From: Salinicola halophyticus
GTDB lineage: Bacteria; Pseudomonadota; Gammaproteobacteria; Pseudomonadales; Halomonadaceae
DNA length: 64,000 nt
Reading direction: 5' to 3'
Assembly: GCF_003206695.1 (NCBI RefSeq)
Contig: NZ_PZJN01000007.1
Location: forward strand, 283,413-347,412
The stretch's first letter is position 1. Every line of letters starts with the position of its first letter. Under the pieces are notes generated by a model. That model saw nothing but the letters and a program-made list of their open reading frames with translations, had not been told where the DNA came from and made no database searches. The position numbers and the translations under genes are program-made. Shown here piece by piece: positions 25,308 to 35,355 of this stretch.

Positions 25308-26241
25308 CATGGCCGCCGATAACAGGATTTCCCGCGGAGGCGGCCGCACCCAGCATGGCCGCGCCGCGAACGCCGCTGGCATCGCCCAGGCGAGAGCGCA
25401 AGACCTCGGGCACCTCGACGCCCGCAAACAGGTGCTCGGCGATGGCGCCCGACAGGGCCTGCACGAATCGATCCATCGTCGACAGGCCGCCGCCGACGAC
25501 GATCACCTGCGGCGACAGCAGCTTGACCACACTGGCCAACGCCCCGCCCACCAGATCCAGATGACAGTCGCGGGCGCGCTGCGCCGATTTCTCGCCCGCC
25601 GCCCAGGCCTGGTGCCACTGTTCGGCGGATACCGACGCGCCACCGAAGTGGCGATGCAATCTCACTAGCCCTGGCCCGGCGATATAGCCTTCCAGGCAGG
25701 CCTCCAGGCCGCAGCCACAGGACAGCAACGGCAGATCGTAACGTTTGGCCGCCGCGGCCGGCAGTGGCAGGTGCCCCCACTCTCCGGCAAACCGCCCGCC
25801 GCCCTTGAGAAGCCGCCCCTCGACGATCGCGCCACCGCCGGCGCCGGTCCCCAGAATCGCGCCGAAGACATCCCGCTGACCTTCCGCCGCACCGCCGGGG
25901 CCGGTTTCCGAGACCACGAAACAGCGACTGTCATTCTCGATCACGAAAGCGCGATCCAGTCGTGCTGCCAGCGTCGTTTCCAGCGCCCAGGCGCGCAGCC
26001 CCGGCAGATTCGCCGCGACCAGATAGCCCTGCTCGTCGAGCACACCCGGAAAGCCCAGCCCCAGCGTACCTTGGCCGCCACAGCGATCATCCGCCTGCTG
26101 GACCAGCCGGGTCAGCATTGTCAGAAAAGCCTCGCCATCCTGCGCCGGCGTCGGCTCACGCCAGCGATCCAGACACTGCCAGTCTCGGTCGTAGATCGCG
26201 ATTTCGGTCTTGGTGCCACCGACATCGATGCCGTAATGCAT
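25291..26241 (-). CDS. nagK: ROK family sugar kinase, probably N-acetylglucosamine kinase
   Basis: 316 aa. ATP-binding MHYGIDVGGTKTEIAIYD at the start, catalytic ENDSRCF segment near residue 105, GTGAGGGAIVEGRLL phosphate motif, and the ROK zinc cluster CGCGLEACLEGY, where the usual Gly-Cys of CGCxGCxE reads Ala-Cys. E. coli NagK (303 aa) is the closest characterised type and recycles cell-wall GlcNAc; a fructokinase or glucokinase role is possible. GGAGG 7 nt before 26241 fixes the start. A single gene downstream of hemY's terminator. Confidence 0.8.
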   Translation of the reverse strand: MHYGIDVGGTKTEIAIYDRDWQCLDRWREPTPAQDGEAFLTMLTRLVQQADDRCGGQGTLGLGFPGVLDEQGYLVAANLPGLRAWALETTLAARLDRAFVIENDSRCFVVSETGPGGAAEGQRDVFGAILGTGAGGGAIVEGRLLKGGGRFAGEWGHLPLPAAAAKRYDLPLLSCGCGLEACLEGYIAGPGLVRLHRHFGGASVSAEQWHQAWAAGEKSAQRARDCHLDLVGGALASVVKLLSPQVIVVGGGLSTMDRFVQALSGAIAEHLFAGVEVPEVLRSRLGDASGVRGAAMLGAAASAGNPVIGGHEKGRP

Positions 26242-26283
26242 AAACGTCCTCCTTGAGCCGGCCTGCAGCGGTCCATTACACAC

Positions 26284-26307
26284 AAAAAAGGGCGCCCGCA
26301 GGCGCCC
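26284..26307 (-). terminator. Terminator of the hem operon
   Basis: On the minus strand GGGCGCC-TGCG-GGCGCCC followed by T6. It lies 28 bp after hemY. Confidence 0.9.
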
Positions 26308-26334
26308 AGGAGAGCAATCGATCGGAGATCGGGA

Positions 26335-27558
26335 TCAGCGCGTCATGTCGCTGGGCTGCGGCAGTGCCGGCAGCGACTTGTCGAGCAGCGTCACGCTCTG
26401 CCGGTAGTAGAGCTGGCTCTTACTGTGATCACCGAGATTGGCATAGAGCCGGGCGAGCTCGGCACACACGACCCCACTCGGGCGTTGACGCTGGCTAGCC
26501 TCGAAATACTCCTGCGCCTTGCCCCAGTAGGCGTTGCGCAGCGACAGCCGGCCCAGCGTCAGCAGCAGATCCGGATCGTTGGGACGTTCCTGCAACCATT
26601 TCTCGGCGTAGACCAGCTGGCGTGCGGCGTCGACGTTGAGCAGTCCGTAGCGCAGCACTAGCCGCGTATCCCAATGCTCCTTGAGCGCGTTACGCAACAG
26701 GCGCTCGGCGTCGCCTTCTTCGCCGCCCTGAATCAGCGCTTCGGCGTAGAGCCCGACCAGCTCGACATCGCTGCGCAGGCTGTCCGGCATATCGGCCCAC
26801 AGCGAACGCACCCGCTGCAGATTGCCTTCCTGCAACGCGGCCTGTACCAGCAGCTCGCGATAGACCCGCTGGTCGAGCTCGCGGCGCTCGTCTTCGGTGA
26901 TCAGGCGGTGCTTGTCGAGACGCGGCAGCAGGCGACGCATGCCATCCCAGTCATTGACGCTGAGATAGGCCTGCTTGAGCAGCTTGAGCACCTGCGGGTG
27001 TTCCGGAAGCTGCTGTTCCAGTCGCGTCAACGTCGCCAGGGCTTCCTCAAACTGCTGGCGATCCAGCATCAGCTGGGCCTGCACCAGCCCCACCGCCGTA
27101 TCGGCGCCTTCGGTGCTGTGGTGCGCCCGCTTGAGCAGCACGTCGGCCTGCTCGTAACGACCCTGATAGTGCGCCGCCAGCGCCGCGGAGAGATAGTTGA
27201 CCAGCGGCGTGCCGGAATCGTCGGCGGCCTTGGTGAGCGACTTCTCGGCTCGCTTCCAGCGACCTTCCGCTAGCGCCACCAATCCGCGAACGGTGCGTTT
27301 CATCGCCGTGCGATGACGGGTGCGGCTGTTCCAAACCTTGAGCCGGCTCACCGGCCGACGCAGACGCATCAACGCGCGCAGCAGGAAATGGAGTATCAGG
27401 AAAGCGGCCAGCAACAGGACGCAGCCGAACCAGAACGAAGTCTGGACGGAAGTGTCGCCAACACGAATGAACCAGTAGCCGGGCAGCGACTGCATCAGCT
27501 GCCCGAACAGCGCGCCGACCGCCAGACCGAAGACGATCAGCAGGATCAGCTTTCTCAT
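26335..27558 (-). CDS. hemY: HemY-type heme-biosynthesis operon protein (TPR membrane protein)
   Basis: 407 aa. Two N-terminal membrane helices (MRKLILLIVFGLAVGALFG and FGCVLLLAAFLILHFLLRAL) and then TPR repeats to the end, the HemY N-terminal domain pattern. It is not the protoporphyrinogen oxidase of Bacillus that shares the name. Its function is unclear; it belongs to the hemCDXY operon in gammaproteobacteria. The start overlaps the hemX stop by ATGA. Confidence 0.93.
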   Translation of the reverse strand: MRKLILLIVFGLAVGALFGQLMQSLPGYWFIRVGDTSVQTSFWFGCVLLLAAFLILHFLLRALMRLRRPVSRLKVWNSRTRHRTAMKRTVRGLVALAEGRWKRAEKSLTKAADDSGTPLVNYLSAALAAHYQGRYEQADVLLKRAHHSTEGADTAVGLVQAQLMLDRQQFEEALATLTRLEQQLPEHPQVLKLLKQAYLSVNDWDGMRRLLPRLDKHRLITEDERRELDQRVYRELLVQAALQEGNLQRVRSLWADMPDSLRSDVELVGLYAEALIQGGEEGDAERLLRNALKEHWDTRLVLRYGLLNVDAARQLVYAEKWLQERPNDPDLLLTLGRLSLRNAYWGKAQEYFEASQRQRPSGVVCAELARLYANLGDHSKSQLYYRQSVTLLDKSLPALPQPSDMTR

Positions 27559-29345
27559 GCGCCCTCTCCCTGTGCCGATTCATCGGTCGAGCTACCGCTT
27601 TGTCCGCCGCCATTCTGCGAGCCGCCGTTACGTGCGCCTCCATTCTGCGAATCGCTGTTCTGTGAACCGCCAGCCTGAGAGCCGCCGTTGCCGAAGCGCT
27701 GTTCGATGAAACGCTTGAGCAGCTGCGACGATTCGCTGATGTCCGGCAGTTCCGGGCGAACCTGGTTGTCGCGAAGACTCTTGAGCTTGTCGATGGAGTT
27801 GGTCACCCCGTCGTTGTCGGTGGCGTAGTAGCCTTCGACCAGTTCCAGCGCCTTGTCGAGACTGGCCTGATACAGCTTGGGCTCCGACTTCAGCAGTGCC
27901 AGCTGCGCCTGCTCGAGCAACAACCGCACGTTCTGTCGCAGGTAGGACTCCTGCTGGGGGGTGATCAGCGCTTCGAGCGGCTGATCGTGACGACGCACGG
28001 TCACCAGATCCTTGAGCTCGCTGCCGAGCGTTGCCAACTGCTGACGCCAGCCGCCGGTCGGCTTGGCGTCGCCCTCGCCGGCGGCGATCTCTTCGATATC
28101 CTGCTTCAACGGCAGCCGGGCGAGCTGTTCCTGCTGTGCCATCAGTGCCAGATAGAGCCCGGTACGATCGATGTCCGGCACCGAATCGAGCGATGCGAGC
28201 TCGGACTGGATGGCGCGCCGAATCGGCACCAGCGCCGGGTTGTCGGCCTCGCGCAGGCGCTCGTCGGCGGCATTCAGCAGTGCCTTGGCACCCTTGACAT
28301 CGCGCTCGAGCTGCAAGCGCTGGTTGGCCAGGCGCAGCAGATACTCCGCCTCGGCGTGCAGCCATTCCCGCGGGTCGGCCTGCTGCTGTTGCGCCAGCTC
28401 CTTGAGCACCTTGTCCAGCGTGTCATCGAGCTTCTGGCGATATTGATCGAACTCGCCACGCATCATTTTCAGGTTCTGCTGGCGATTCTGGTCGAGCTCG
28501 CCGACTTTCGACTCGAGCTGGTCGAGCGTGGTGCTGTTGGCGCCGACCTGGTTCAACTGGGTCTGCTGCTGCTGAATTTTCTGCCATCCCCGATAGCCGA
28601 CGACAGCCACCACGATCGCCAGCACGATGACCAGAATCAAGGCCAGCAACCCCAGCTTGGCGCCGTTGCCACGCATTCCGCCGCCGGAGGCCGAGCCGCC
28701 GCCTGCCGGCGGTTGCGTTCCACCCGCCGAGGTCGGACCGCTCGATTGGCCACGGGTGCCGTTCTTCGTGGATTCCCCGTTAGCGGACTTGCCAGCCGCG
28801 CTGGAAGCCGACGCCTTGGCACCACTCGTCGCTGCCGCGCCGGGCCTGTCACTCTTGCCGGGGTTTTCCGTCTTGACGCTATCTGTCTTGACGCTATCTG
28901 TCTTGGTGCCGGCGTTGTTGTTGCCGGCGTTGTTGCTGCCATCGGACCTGGCGCTGCTCGTTTCAAGGCTATCCGCCTTGGCGCTTCCGACTGGCCGAGA
29001 GCCGCCGACGGAACTCGTGTCGCCAGCCGTGCTGGGACTGCTAGACGCCGCCGACGTGTCGGTGGTGTCCCGGCCGGTACGCGGTTTGCCCGTCGCGGTA
29101 TCGGTGGCGGCCGGTTGAACGACATCCGGTTTGATCGGGTTGGTCTTGGCAGGGTCCGGCGGGGTCGGGTCGGTTGTCGCGGACGACCCGGCAGGCGACG
29201 ACGGCTGGCTGTCGCCCGCGCTCGGCGTCACGGATGAGGTCGCTTTCGGATCCTGTCCGTCAGGCCCGGTCTGATCTTCCGACGCCTGCTTGCTGCCGGA
29301 AGACGCTGCCGACGGCGGTTGCTGATCTTTGCTTTGCTTGCTCAT
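27555..29345 (-). CDS. hemX: HemX-type membrane protein (uroporphyrinogen-III C-methyltransferase-like name only)
   Basis: 596 aa. The first about 225 residues are Ser/Thr/Gly/Pro-rich and disordered, with an exact 15-bp tandem repeat giving KTDSVKTDSVKT (28871-28905). One membrane helix (LALILVIVLAIVVAVVGY) follows, then a coiled coil (KIQQQQTQLNQVGANSTTL) and a helical periplasmic HemX domain to about residue 555. The C-terminus is again low-complexity (Gly/Ser/Gln/Asn). Despite older naming it lacks methyltransferase motifs. It is longer than E. coli HemX (393 aa) mainly because of the disordered head. It starts 7 bp after hemD. Confidence 0.9.
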   Translation of the reverse strand: MSKQSKDQQPPSAASSGSKQASEDQTGPDGQDPKATSSVTPSAGDSQPSSPAGSSATTDPTPPDPAKTNPIKPDVVQPAATDTATGKPRTGRDTTDTSAASSSPSTAGDTSSVGGSRPVGSAKADSLETSSARSDGSNNAGNNNAGTKTDSVKTDSVKTENPGKSDRPGAAATSGAKASASSAAGKSANGESTKNGTRGQSSGPTSAGGTQPPAGGGSASGGGMRGNGAKLGLLALILVIVLAIVVAVVGYRGWQKIQQQQTQLNQVGANSTTLDQLESKVGELDQNRQQNLKMMRGEFDQYRQKLDDTLDKVLKELAQQQQADPREWLHAEAEYLLRLANQRLQLERDVKGAKALLNAADERLREADNPALVPIRRAIQSELASLDSVPDIDRTGLYLALMAQQEQLARLPLKQDIEEIAAGEGDAKPTGGWRQQLATLGSELKDLVTVRRHDQPLEALITPQQESYLRQNVRLLLEQAQLALLKSEPKLYQASLDKALELVEGYYATDNDGVTNSIDKLKSLRDNQVRPELPDISESSQLLKRFIEQRFGNGGSQAGGSQNSDSQNGGARNGGSQNGGGQSGSSTDESAQGEGA

Positions 29346-29351
29346 CTATCG

Positions 29352-30140
29352 CTAGCCTTTTTCGTGATCACCCTGATCGAAGGTGGCGCCCCGTGAATCG
29401 AGCACCGCGCGAATCTCGGCGCTCAGTGCCGCCGGAGATGCACCCGACGCCACATGCGGCGAGCCGAATCCCAGCGTCCCCGCCAGTGTAGCCAACCGTT
29501 GGCTCGAAACGATTAGCGGTTGGTTCAACGCTACCTGGCCACACCATGTGACCAAATGTTGCAATATTTCCCCGCTGGTCACCACCAGCGCGGCGAAATC
29601 CCCTTCCGTCAGCCACGTCTTCGCCGGGGAGGACGGCGGGTGATATCGACGTCGGTAGAGGGCCAGCGCTTCGACCTCGGCGCCGCGCTCACGCAGGCGC
29701 TCTCGCAGCAGCTCGCGGCCCTCTTCACCGCGAGCCAGCAACAGCCGCTTGCCGGCCACGGCCCTGAGCGATGCCACGGCCAGCAGCGCTTCGCTGTCCT
29801 CGCCGCCGGCGCGTGACGGAATGACTGCCGGCACGCCCAGTTCAGCATGCAGCGTCTGCGCGGTGGCCTCGCCGATAGCATAGAAACGCAGGCCCTGTGG
29901 CAACTGCGGCCAGTATGACGCAATGGCTTCAGCAAGACACGTCGCCGCCTGAGGACTGACCACGATGACGCCCTGGAACTGGTCGAGATCGAGCAGCGCG
30001 GCACGCCCCGAGGCGGACAGCACCAACGTCTCGAAGCGCAGCACATCGAGCGCGACCGGGTCGTAGCCTGCCTCGCGCAGCGCTCGCGCCAGAACGGCGC
30101 CCCTCGGGCCCGGGCGTGTCAGCAGTACGCGACCCGGCAT
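29352..30140 (-). CDS. hemD: Uroporphyrinogen-III synthase
   Basis: 262 aa. Cyclises hydroxymethylbilane to uroporphyrinogen III. The N-terminus VLLTRPGPRGAVLARAL, the FYAIGEATAQTL and the ALVVTSGEILQHLV segments fit the two-domain HemD fold. The start is placed at the ATG that shares one base with the hemC stop (TGATG, 30140), which matches the family N-terminus; the frame is open for 57 more codons upstream inside hemC. HemD sequences vary widely, so assignment also rests on position after hemC. Confidence 0.93.
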   Translation of the reverse strand: MPGRVLLTRPGPRGAVLARALREAGYDPVALDVLRFETLVLSASGRAALLDLDQFQGVIVVSPQAATCLAEAIASYWPQLPQGLRFYAIGEATAQTLHAELGVPAVIPSRAGGEDSEALLAVASLRAVAGKRLLLARGEEGRELLRERLRERGAEVEALALYRRRYHPPSSPAKTWLTEGDFAALVVTSGEILQHLVTWCGQVALNQPLIVSSQRLATLAGTLGFGSPHVASGASPAALSAEIRAVLDSRGATFDQGDHEKG

Positions 30141-31090
30141 CAGTCGTTGCCAACGTTTCCATAAACCTCGGCCAGGATCTCGCCGGCGCCCTGCGACAGC
30201 AGGTCCTCCGCCACGCGAATCCCCAACGACTCGGGCTCCATGGCCGAGCCTCGGCTTTCGGCGCGCAACACGGTCGAGCCGTCGGGATGCCCCACCAGTC
30301 CGCGCAGCCACAGAGTATCGCCATCGTTCTCGAGCACGGCGTAGCCGCCGATCGGCACCTGGCAGCCGCCGTCGAGCCGGGTGTTGAGCGCCCGTTCGGC
30401 ACGCACTCGCGTCGCCGTGGCGGCGTGATCCAGCGGCGCCAGCAGGGTGATCAACTCCGCATCGTCATGACGACACTCGATTCCCAGCGCGCCCTGACCA
30501 CAGGCCGGCAGGCTCTCCTCCGGCGTCAGCTCGGCGGTGATCCGCTCGTCGAGCGCTAGCCGCTGCAGACCGGCGGTGGCCAGGATGATCGCCTCGAAAT
30601 CGCCCGCATCGAGCTTGCCCAGCCGCGTCTGCACGTTGCCGCGCAGCGGCAGCACCTCGAGGTCGGGGCGACGCGCGCTGACCTGGAGCCCGCGCCGAAG
30701 GCTGGAGGTGCCGACTCGCGCCCCCTCCGGCAGCGCATCGACACCCGTATAGTCGTTGGAGACGAAGGCATCCGTAGGCGCGCCGCTTTCCAGGATCACC
30801 GACAGCCCCAGCCCTTCGGGAAACTGCATCGGCACGTCTTTCATCGAGTGCACGGCCAGATCCGCTCGACCGTCGAGCATGGCCTCTTCGAGCTCCTTGA
30901 CGAACAGTGCCTTGCCGCCGATCTTGGCCAGCGGCGTGTCGAGGATCTGATCGCCACGGGTAGACAGTGGCACCAGTTCGACGCTCAGGTTCGGGTGAAA
31001 CCGTTCCAGCAGCGTCTTGACGTGTTCGGCCTGCCACAGCGCCAACGCGCTCTTGCGGGTTGCGATTCTCAATCTATTAGCGTCGAGCAC
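30140..31090 (-). CDS. hemC: Hydroxymethylbilane synthase (porphobilinogen deaminase)
   Basis: 316 aa. [18 protein letters not shown] at the start, [22 protein letters not shown] split around the substrate site, [11 protein letters not shown], and the cofactor-binding Cys in [13 protein letters not shown] (about residue 245). Polymerises four porphobilinogens for heme. The start is a GTG at 31090 with GGAG 6 nt upstream; no ATG start fits. First gene of hemC-hemD-hemX-hemY and divergent from argH. Confidence 0.97.
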   Translation of the reverse strand: MLDANRLRIATRKSALALWQAEHVKTLLERFHPNLSVELVPLSTRGDQILDTPLAKIGGKALFVKELEEAMLDGRADLAVHSMKDVPMQFPEGLGLSVILESGAPTDAFVSNDYTGVDALPEGARVGTSSLRRGLQVSARRPDLEVLPLRGNVQTRLGKLDAGDFEAIILATAGLQRLALDERITAELTPEESLPACGQGALGIECRHDDAELITLLAPLDHAATATRVRAERALNTRLDGGCQVPIGGYAVLENDGDTLWLRGLVGHPDGSTVLRAESRGSAMEPESLGIRVAEDLLSQGAGEILAEVYGNVGND

Positions 31091-31459
31091 GCCGTTCTCC
31101 GGGTCGAATGGTCGTCACCGGCGGCACCGCCAGCGGGTGCCTTCGATTCGTCGCCAAGTGGGTGTTCGCGTCCGCGAACCTTGGCTTACATGATAAAGCA
31201 GTCGCCGAGTGAGTAAAAATCGAGCGCAGCGATAAGGGTCGTGAGCATCGGCCAGCTTCCCCGGTACCTCTTTCATCGTCCGCTTTCCACCGTCTCTTAC
31301 CTCCCCCTCTTCGCAACTCCCTGTTCACTTCGCTCCCTTCACTTCGCCTTCTTTACATCGCCCTATGCCAACACCGTCTCTGATACACTCGGGATAGCGC
31401 TTCATGGAGCCGTTTCGTAGACTTTTTCCATTCGCAGACCACGCAGAGCTCGATTTTCG
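31091..31459. other. 369-bp divergent hemC/argH intergenic region
   Basis: No gene is supported. It contains a palindrome (separate entry), a pyrimidine-rich stretch with near-repeats of TTCACTTCGC (31325-31346), and TGATACACT at 31381-31389, which could be an extended -10 for argH without a good -35. Confidence 0.4.
31153..31185. repeat. Nested palindrome in the hemC leader
   Basis: Core GTTCGCG-TC-CGCGAAC (31164-31179) inside outer arms GCCAAG (31153) and CTTGGC (31180-31185), with five unpaired bases on one side. It lies 63 bp upstream of hemC and may be an operator or an RNA hairpin. Confidence 0.5.
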
Positions 31460-32872
31460 ATGACGCAGGCAACCAACCAATCCTGGGGCGGACGTTTCAG
31501 CGAACCCACTGACGCATTCGTCGCCGCCTTCACCGCTTCGATCCCGTTCGACAAGCGTCTCTATCATCACGATATTCGCGGCTCGATCGCCCATGCCACC
31601 ATGCTGGCTCGGGTCGGCGTGCTGACCGACGACGAGCGTGATCGCATCATCGAGGGCCTCAACGCCATCGAAGGCGAGATCGAACGCGGCGAGGTCGAGT
31701 GGTCGATCGCGCTCGAAGACATTCATATGAACATCGAAGCGCGGCTGACCGACAAGATCGGCATTACCGGCAAGAAACTGCATACCGGGCGCTCGCGCAA
31801 CGACCAGATCGCCACCGATATCCGGCTCTATCTGCGCGACGAGATCGATGCCGTGGCGGCCGAGCTCTCGCGCCTGCGCAGCGGCCTGATCGAGCTGGCC
31901 GATCGCGAAGCGGATACCATCATGCCTGGCTTCACTCATCTGCAGACGGCGCAGCCGGTCACCTTCGGCCACCATCTGCTGGCATGGCAGGAGATGCTGA
32001 CGCGGGATCACGAGCGTCTGCTCGACTGTCGCAAGCGGGTCAATGTGCTGCCACTGGGCGCCGCGGCGCTGGCCGGCACCACCTACCCCATCGATCGTCA
32101 TGTCACCGCCGAGCTGCTGGGCTTCGATCGGCCGTCGGAAAACTCGCTGGACGCGGTCAGCGATCGCGACTTCGCCATCGAATTCACCGCCTTCGCCAGC
32201 ATCCTGCTGATGCACCTCTCGCGCATGAGCGAAGAGATGGTGCTGTGGGCCAGCGCCCAGTTCGATTTCGTCGACCTGCCGGATCGCTTCTGCACCGGTT
32301 CTTCGATCATGCCGCAGAAGAAGAACCCGGACGTGCCCGAGCTGGTGCGCGGCAAGACCGGGCGTGTCTATGGTCACCTGATGAGCCTGCTGACGCTGAT
32401 GAAGTCCCAGCCGCTGGCCTACAACAAGGATAATCAGGAAGACAAGGAACCGCTGTTCGACACTCTCGATACGGTCAAGGGCTGCCTGCGTGCGTTCGCC
32501 GACATGGCGCCGGCGCTCAAGGCCAAGCCGGAGAGCATGCTCGAAGCCGCGCGCCGCGGGTTCTCGACCGCCACCGATCTGGCCGACTACCTGGTTCGTG
32601 CCGGCGTCGCGTTCCGCGATGCCCACGAGATCGTCGGCAAGGCGGTCGCCTATGGCATCGAGCAGGGCAAGGATCTCTCCGAGATGTCGCTCGAGGAGCT
32701 CCAGCGCTTCTCCGAGGTGATCAATGAGGACGTTTTCGAGGTGCTGACGCTGGAAGGCTCGGTTGCCGCGCGCAACCACATCGGCGGCACCGCCCCGGAC
32801 CAGGTCCGCGCCGCTGCCCAGCGGGCACGCGATGCCCTCGCCACTCTGCAGGAGAGCCGTCATGTCGCGTAA
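31460..32872 (+). CDS. argH: Argininosuccinate lyase
   Basis: 470 aa. Last step of arginine synthesis: argininosuccinate to arginine plus fumarate. Fumarase/aspartase superfamily signature [12 protein letters not shown] is at about residues 281-292; [13 protein letters not shown] and the catalytic [14 protein letters not shown] region are intact. It starts [20 protein letters not shown], the family N-terminus. It overlaps lptM by 11 bp, and the order argH-lptM-lysA-dapF is usual in pseudomonads. Divergent from hemC. Confidence 0.98.
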   Translation: MTQATNQSWGGRFSEPTDAFVAAFTASIPFDKRLYHHDIRGSIAHATMLARVGVLTDDERDRIIEGLNAIEGEIERGEVEWSIALEDIHMNIEARLTDKIGITGKKLHTGRSRNDQIATDIRLYLRDEIDAVAAELSRLRSGLIELADREADTIMPGFTHLQTAQPVTFGHHLLAWQEMLTRDHERLLDCRKRVNVLPLGAAALAGTTYPIDRHVTAELLGFDRPSENSLDAVSDRDFAIEFTAFASILLMHLSRMSEEMVLWASAQFDFVDLPDRFCTGSSIMPQKKNPDVPELVRGKTGRVYGHLMSLLTLMKSQPLAYNKDNQEDKEPLFDTLDTVKGCLRAFADMAPALKAKPESMLEAARRGFSTATDLADYLVRAGVAFRDAHEIVGKAVAYGIEQGKDLSEMSLEELQRFSEVINEDVFEVLTLEGSVAARNHIGGTAPDQVRAAAQRARDALATLQESRHVA

Positions 32873-33149
32873 CGTTTCCTTCTCCGGCGCGCTGCTGGCG
32901 CTGTCGTTGCTGATCCTATCGCTGCTGGCCCTGTCCGGTTGCGGCCAGAAAGGGCCGCTCTACATGCCCGGCGACAGCGAGGCTACCAAGACCTACGACC
33001 CCCAGGGCGATTACGAGAACGAGCCGCCGGCCTCCTCGAAGCAGACACCCGGCCAAAGCGATACCGATGGACAGCGCCGACAGCCGGCGCCGCCCCAGGC
33101 GAGCCCGGCCCCTGCGCCCGCCCAGCCGAGCGCCGAGGCACTACCGTGA
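32862..33149 (+). CDS. lptM: LPS translocon maturation chaperone LptM (YifL-type lipoprotein)
   Basis: 95 aa. Signal peptide with lipobox LSGC at Cys27 or so, followed at once by the family hallmark GQKGPLYMP, then a disordered Pro/Ala/Ser-rich tail. LptM helps oxidative maturation of LptD in the outer-membrane LPS translocon. The ATG at 32862 lies inside the end of argH. The tail is longer than in E. coli (67 aa). Its stop overlaps the lysA GTG start. Confidence 0.92.
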   Translation: MSRNVSFSGALLALSLLILSLLALSGCGQKGPLYMPGDSEATKTYDPQGDYENEPPASSKQTPGQSDTDGQRRQPAPPQASPAPAPAQPSAEALP

Positions 33150-34450
33150 CGTTCGACGCTTTCCCCGTTCGCGACGGCGTACTCCACGCCGAAGATATCG
33201 CCCTGGATCGGCTGGCGGAGCAGTACGGCACGCCATGCTACGTCTATTCGCGTGCCGCGCTGACTCGCCATTTCCGGGCCTATAGCGACGCCCTCGGCGA
33301 CATGCCGCATCTTGTCTGCTATGCGCTCAAGGCGAACTCCAACCTGGCAGTACTCGACGTGCTCGCACGACTCGGTGCCGGTTTCGACATCGTTTCGGTG
33401 GGTGAGCTGGAGCGGGTCCTCGCTGCCGGCGGCGACCCGGCCAAGGTGGTATTTTCTGGCGTCGGCAAGCAGGCCGGCGAAATGTCCCGTGCGCTGGAAG
33501 TTGGCATCAAGTGCTTCAATATTGAGTCGCGCCCGGAGCTCGAACGTCTCGACCGGGTTGCCGCCGAGCGCGGCCAGGTGGCGAACATCTCGATTCGCGT
33601 CAACCCGGATGTCGACGCCAGGACCCATCCGTACATCTCCACCGGCCTCAAGGCCAACAAGTTCGGCGTGGCGGCAGAAGACGTGTTCGATCTCTACGCC
33701 TGGGCCGCCGAACGGCCGAGCCTCAAGGTCGTGGGGCTGGACTGCCACATCGGCTCGCAGCTCACCGAACTCTCGCCCTATCTCGACGCGCTCGATCGCC
33801 TGCTCACGCTGATCGATCGGCTCGCCGATCACGGCATCACCATCGAGCACCTGGACATCGGTGGCGGCCTGGGCGTGACCTATCAGGACGAACGCCCGCC
33901 GGCGGCCGGCGATTTCGTCGCCGCGGTGCGCGAGCGCCTGCAGGGCCGAGACCTGACGCTGCTGCTCGAGCCGGGCCGCTCCATCGCCGCCAACGCCGGC
34001 CTGATGCTGACCCGGGTCGAATATCTCAAGCCCGGCGAGACCAAGAACTTCGCCATCGTCGACGCCGGGATGAACGATCTGATCCGGCCGTCGCTGTATC
34101 AGGCATGGCAGCGGATCGAGCGGGTCGACACGCGCTCGACTCGCGACAGCGCTCTTTATGACGTGGTGGGGCCGATCTGCGAAAGCGGCGATTTCCTCGG
34201 CCAGGAACGCCAGCTGGCAATCGCCGAAGGGGATCTGCTCGCGGTGCGCTCGGCCGGCGCCTACGGCTTCGCCATGGCATCCAACTACAACAGTCGCGGC
34301 CGCCCTGCCGAAGTCCTCGTCGACGGCGACACGAGTCATCTGGTTCGCCAACGGGAAAGTGTCGAATCGCTGTGGGCCCTGGAGTCACGCTTACCTGAGA
34401 CATCGCCTGAGACGTCGCCAAAGACATCGCGACAGCCGGAGAACAGCTGA
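33146..34450 (+). CDS. lysA: Diaminopimelate decarboxylase
   Basis: 434 aa. Makes L-lysine from meso-diaminopimelate using PLP; the PLP lysine is in CYALKANSN (about residue 60), the HIGSQ and phosphate-binding GGGLGVTY segments are present, and the C-terminal active-site [11 protein letters not shown] supplies the partner Cys. The start is a GTG whose last bases form the lptM stop (GTGA, 33146). The extreme C-terminus carries three copies of a 12-bp unit coding [12 protein letters not shown] beyond the normal end of the family. Confidence 0.96.
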   Translation: MTFDAFPVRDGVLHAEDIALDRLAEQYGTPCYVYSRAALTRHFRAYSDALGDMPHLVCYALKANSNLAVLDVLARLGAGFDIVSVGELERVLAAGGDPAKVVFSGVGKQAGEMSRALEVGIKCFNIESRPELERLDRVAAERGQVANISIRVNPDVDARTHPYISTGLKANKFGVAAEDVFDLYAWAAERPSLKVVGLDCHIGSQLTELSPYLDALDRLLTLIDRLADHGITIEHLDIGGGLGVTYQDERPPAAGDFVAAVRERLQGRDLTLLLEPGRSIAANAGLMLTRVEYLKPGETKNFAIVDAGMNDLIRPSLYQAWQRIERVDTRSTRDSALYDVVGPICESGDFLGQERQLAIAEGDLLAVRSAGAYGFAMASNYNSRGRPAEVLVDGDTSHLVRQRESVESLWALESRLPETSPETSPKTSRQPENS

Positions 34451-35283
34451 TGCTGCTGAACTTCACCAAGATGCACGGCCTGGGTAACGACTTCATGGTG
34501 GTCGATCTGATCAGCCAGCGCGCCTACCTGCGCGACGAGCAGATCCGCCAACTCGCCGACCGTCACTTCGGTATCGGTTTCGATCAGCTGCTGCTGGTGG
34601 AACCGCCGCGCAAGCCCGACATGGACTTCCGCTACCGAATCTTCAACGCCGATGGCGGCGAGGTGGAAAACTGCGGCAACGGCGCACGCTGCTTCGCCCG
34701 CTTCGTGATCGATCAGCGTCTCACCCACAAGCGGGAGTTCCAGGTCGAGACCCTGGGCGGCCCGTTGACGCTGAAGGTGGACGCCGATGGCCGAGTGCGG
34801 GTCGACATGGGGGCGCCACGCTTCATGCCCGCCGAGATTCCGTTCGTCGCCGAGCGCGACGAGCCGGTGCACCACCTCGAGATCGACGGCCGCAGCATCG
34901 CTTTCAGCGTGGCGTCGATGGGCAATCCCCATGCGGTGATCGACATCGATGACGTCGATAGCGCGCCGGTGAGCGAACTCGGGCCGAAATTGCAGCAGCA
35001 CCCGAGCTTTCCGCGCCAGGCCAACGTCGGCTTCATGCAGATCGACTCCGAACACGCCGTTCGCCTGCGCGTATTCGAGCGTGGCGTCGGCGAGACGCTG
35101 GCCTGCGGTACCGGTGCCTGCGCCGCGGTCGCCTGCGGCATTCGCCGGGGGCTGCTGAAGAGCCCGGTCGACGTGGAGCTGCGCGGCGGTCGCCTGACTC
35201 TGGCCTGGGAAGGCGGAGCGGCGCCGATGTTCATGACCGGCCCCGCCGAACGTGTGTTCGAGGGACGCGTCGCCCTGAATTAA
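34450..35283 (+). CDS. dapF: Diaminopimelate epimerase
   Basis: 277 aa. Interconverts LL- and meso-diaminopimelate, feeding lysine (next to lysA) and peptidoglycan. Both catalytic cysteines are visible: ENCGNGARC (about residue 75) and [10 protein letters not shown] (about residue 219). It starts [19 protein letters not shown], and the ATG shares one base with the lysA stop (TGATG). Confidence 0.98.
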   Translation: MLLNFTKMHGLGNDFMVVDLISQRAYLRDEQIRQLADRHFGIGFDQLLLVEPPRKPDMDFRYRIFNADGGEVENCGNGARCFARFVIDQRLTHKREFQVETLGGPLTLKVDADGRVRVDMGAPRFMPAEIPFVAERDEPVHHLEIDGRSIAFSVASMGNPHAVIDIDDVDSAPVSELGPKLQQHPSFPRQANVGFMQIDSEHAVRLRVFERGVGETLACGTGACAAVACGIRRGLLKSPVDVELRGGRLTLAWEGGAAPMFMTGPAERVFEGRVALN

Positions 35284-35355
35284 CAAGCGCCTTGAAACTA
35301 AAAAAGATGCGGCAAAAAGACCGCTCTATCGGTAGGGATTACAGGAGAACAACGC

